6,668 nucleotides of DNA from the NCBI GenBank assembly GCA_045595745.1, contig JAZOBB010000127.1:1-6668 (forward strand), in the 5' to 3' direction. A program made the translations under genes and the position numbers. Position 1 is the stretch's first letter, and every line of letters begins with the position of its first letter. Shown here piece after piece: positions 6,240 to 6,668 of the stretch. A model generated the notes under the pieces. The model saw only the letters and a program-made list of their open reading frames with translations, was not told the origin of the DNA and searched no databases. Source of the DNA: RGIG1666 sp045595745 (GTDB taxonomy: Bacteria > Bacillota > Clostridia > UBA1381 > UBA9506).

Positions 6240-6668
6240 ATGCTTGATGGCATTATTGTTAAAGGAATAGGCGGATTTTATTACATTAAAACCGAGCTTG
6301 GAATTGTAGAGGCAAAGGCTCGCGGAAAATTTCGAAGCAAAAGCCTTACTCCTATTGTGGGCGATAAAGTAAAGGTCAGCATCGTTGACGAGGCTGAGCT
6401 AAAGGGCAGCCTTGACGAAATTCTGCCGCGGAAAAATTCGTTTATTCGTCCGCCTGTTGCAAATTTAGATCAGATTATAATAACCTTTGCGGCAAAAGAC
6501 CCCGAGCCAAATTTAAGATTGGTCGATAAGCTGTCGGTAACGGCACTCGCTGCCGAAGTATCGTGTGCGGTGTGCATAAACAAAACAGATATTGCACCGA
6601 AAGAGGCACAGGAGTTGGCAGAAATCTACAGGCAAACAGGGTTTGCGGTAATTTTATCGAGCAGCGAA
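6240..6668 (+). CDS. rsgA: RsgA, circularly permuted GTPase of 30S ribosome assembly, N-terminal part (3' end outside window)
   Basis: RsgA (CpgA/YloQ in Bacillus) is a GTPase that checks late maturation of the 30S ribosomal subunit. The window holds the first 143 codons of a protein usually near 290-300 residues; the frame is open to the last base, so this is truncation by the window only. Residues 1 to about 68 form the expected N-terminal OB-fold (KGIGGFYYIKTELG, then IVGDKVKV at 39-46, then ILPRKNSFIRPPVAN). The GTPase domain then begins with N91-L-R-L-V-D-K-L-S and the guanine-specificity motif NKTD at 114-117. Having NKxD before the P-loop is the mark of the circular permutation; the P-loop, the switch regions and the C-terminal zinc-binding domain lie beyond the window. 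The start is ATG 6240, seven bases after an AGG within GGGCAGG. The gene normally follows prkC directly, but here the SLH/solute-binding gene intervenes. In B. subtilis this protein is a reported PrkC substrate. Confidence 0.95.
   Translation, partial: MLDGIIVKGIGGFYYIKTELGIVEAKARGKFRSKSLTPIVGDKVKVSIVDEAELKGSLDEILPRKNSFIRPPVANLDQIIITFAAKDPEPNLRLVDKLSVTALAAEVSCAVCINKTDIAPKEAQELAEIYRQTGFAVILSSSE

Overview
The window reads as a continuous, co-directional gene cluster on the + strand of a Gram-positive, low-to-moderate GC bacterium. The best fit is an anaerobic clostridial member of the Bacillota. The evidence is the gene order rsmB - rlmN - PP2C phosphatase - PASTA Ser/Thr kinase - (extra gene) - rsgA, which matches the conserved Bacillota block (yloM-yloN-prpC-prkC-cpgA in Bacillus subtilis), and the presence of an S-layer-homology (SLH) protein. 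Genus and species cannot be told from this sequence.

Layout: 1-768 is the 3' part of rsmB (16S rRNA m5C methyltransferase; the start lies outside the window). 768-1805 is rlmN (23S rRNA/tRNA m2A radical-SAM methyltransferase). 1838-2575 is a PrpC/Stp-type PP2C phosphatase. 2572-4416 is a PrkC-type membrane Ser/Thr kinase with three extracellular PASTA repeats. 4449-6197 is a predicted lipoprotein with SLH repeats and a PstS-like solute-binding domain. 6240-6668 is the 5' part of rsgA (circularly permuted ribosome-assembly GTPase, cut by the window end). Genes overlap or are separated by at most 42 bases. No intrinsic terminator or convincing promoter was seen in any gap, so one transcript is likely. 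No stretch of 300 bases lacks a gene. No RNA genes, CRISPR arrays, insertion sequences or frameshifts were seen.

How the genes fit together: the flanking genes (rsmB, rlmN, rsgA) serve ribosome maturation. The central pair is a phosphatase and kinase that reversibly phosphorylate proteins in response to cell-wall signals. In B. subtilis the RsgA orthologue CpgA is a known PrkC substrate, so the link between kinase and ribosome genes is functional as well as positional.

The part that departs from the standard block is the gene between the kinase and rsgA. It would put a wall-binding, lipid-anchored solute-binding protein on the same face of the membrane as the kinase sensor repeats. No transporter genes accompany it inside the window. 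Whether it works with the kinase is inference, but it is the best candidate here for an undescribed component.
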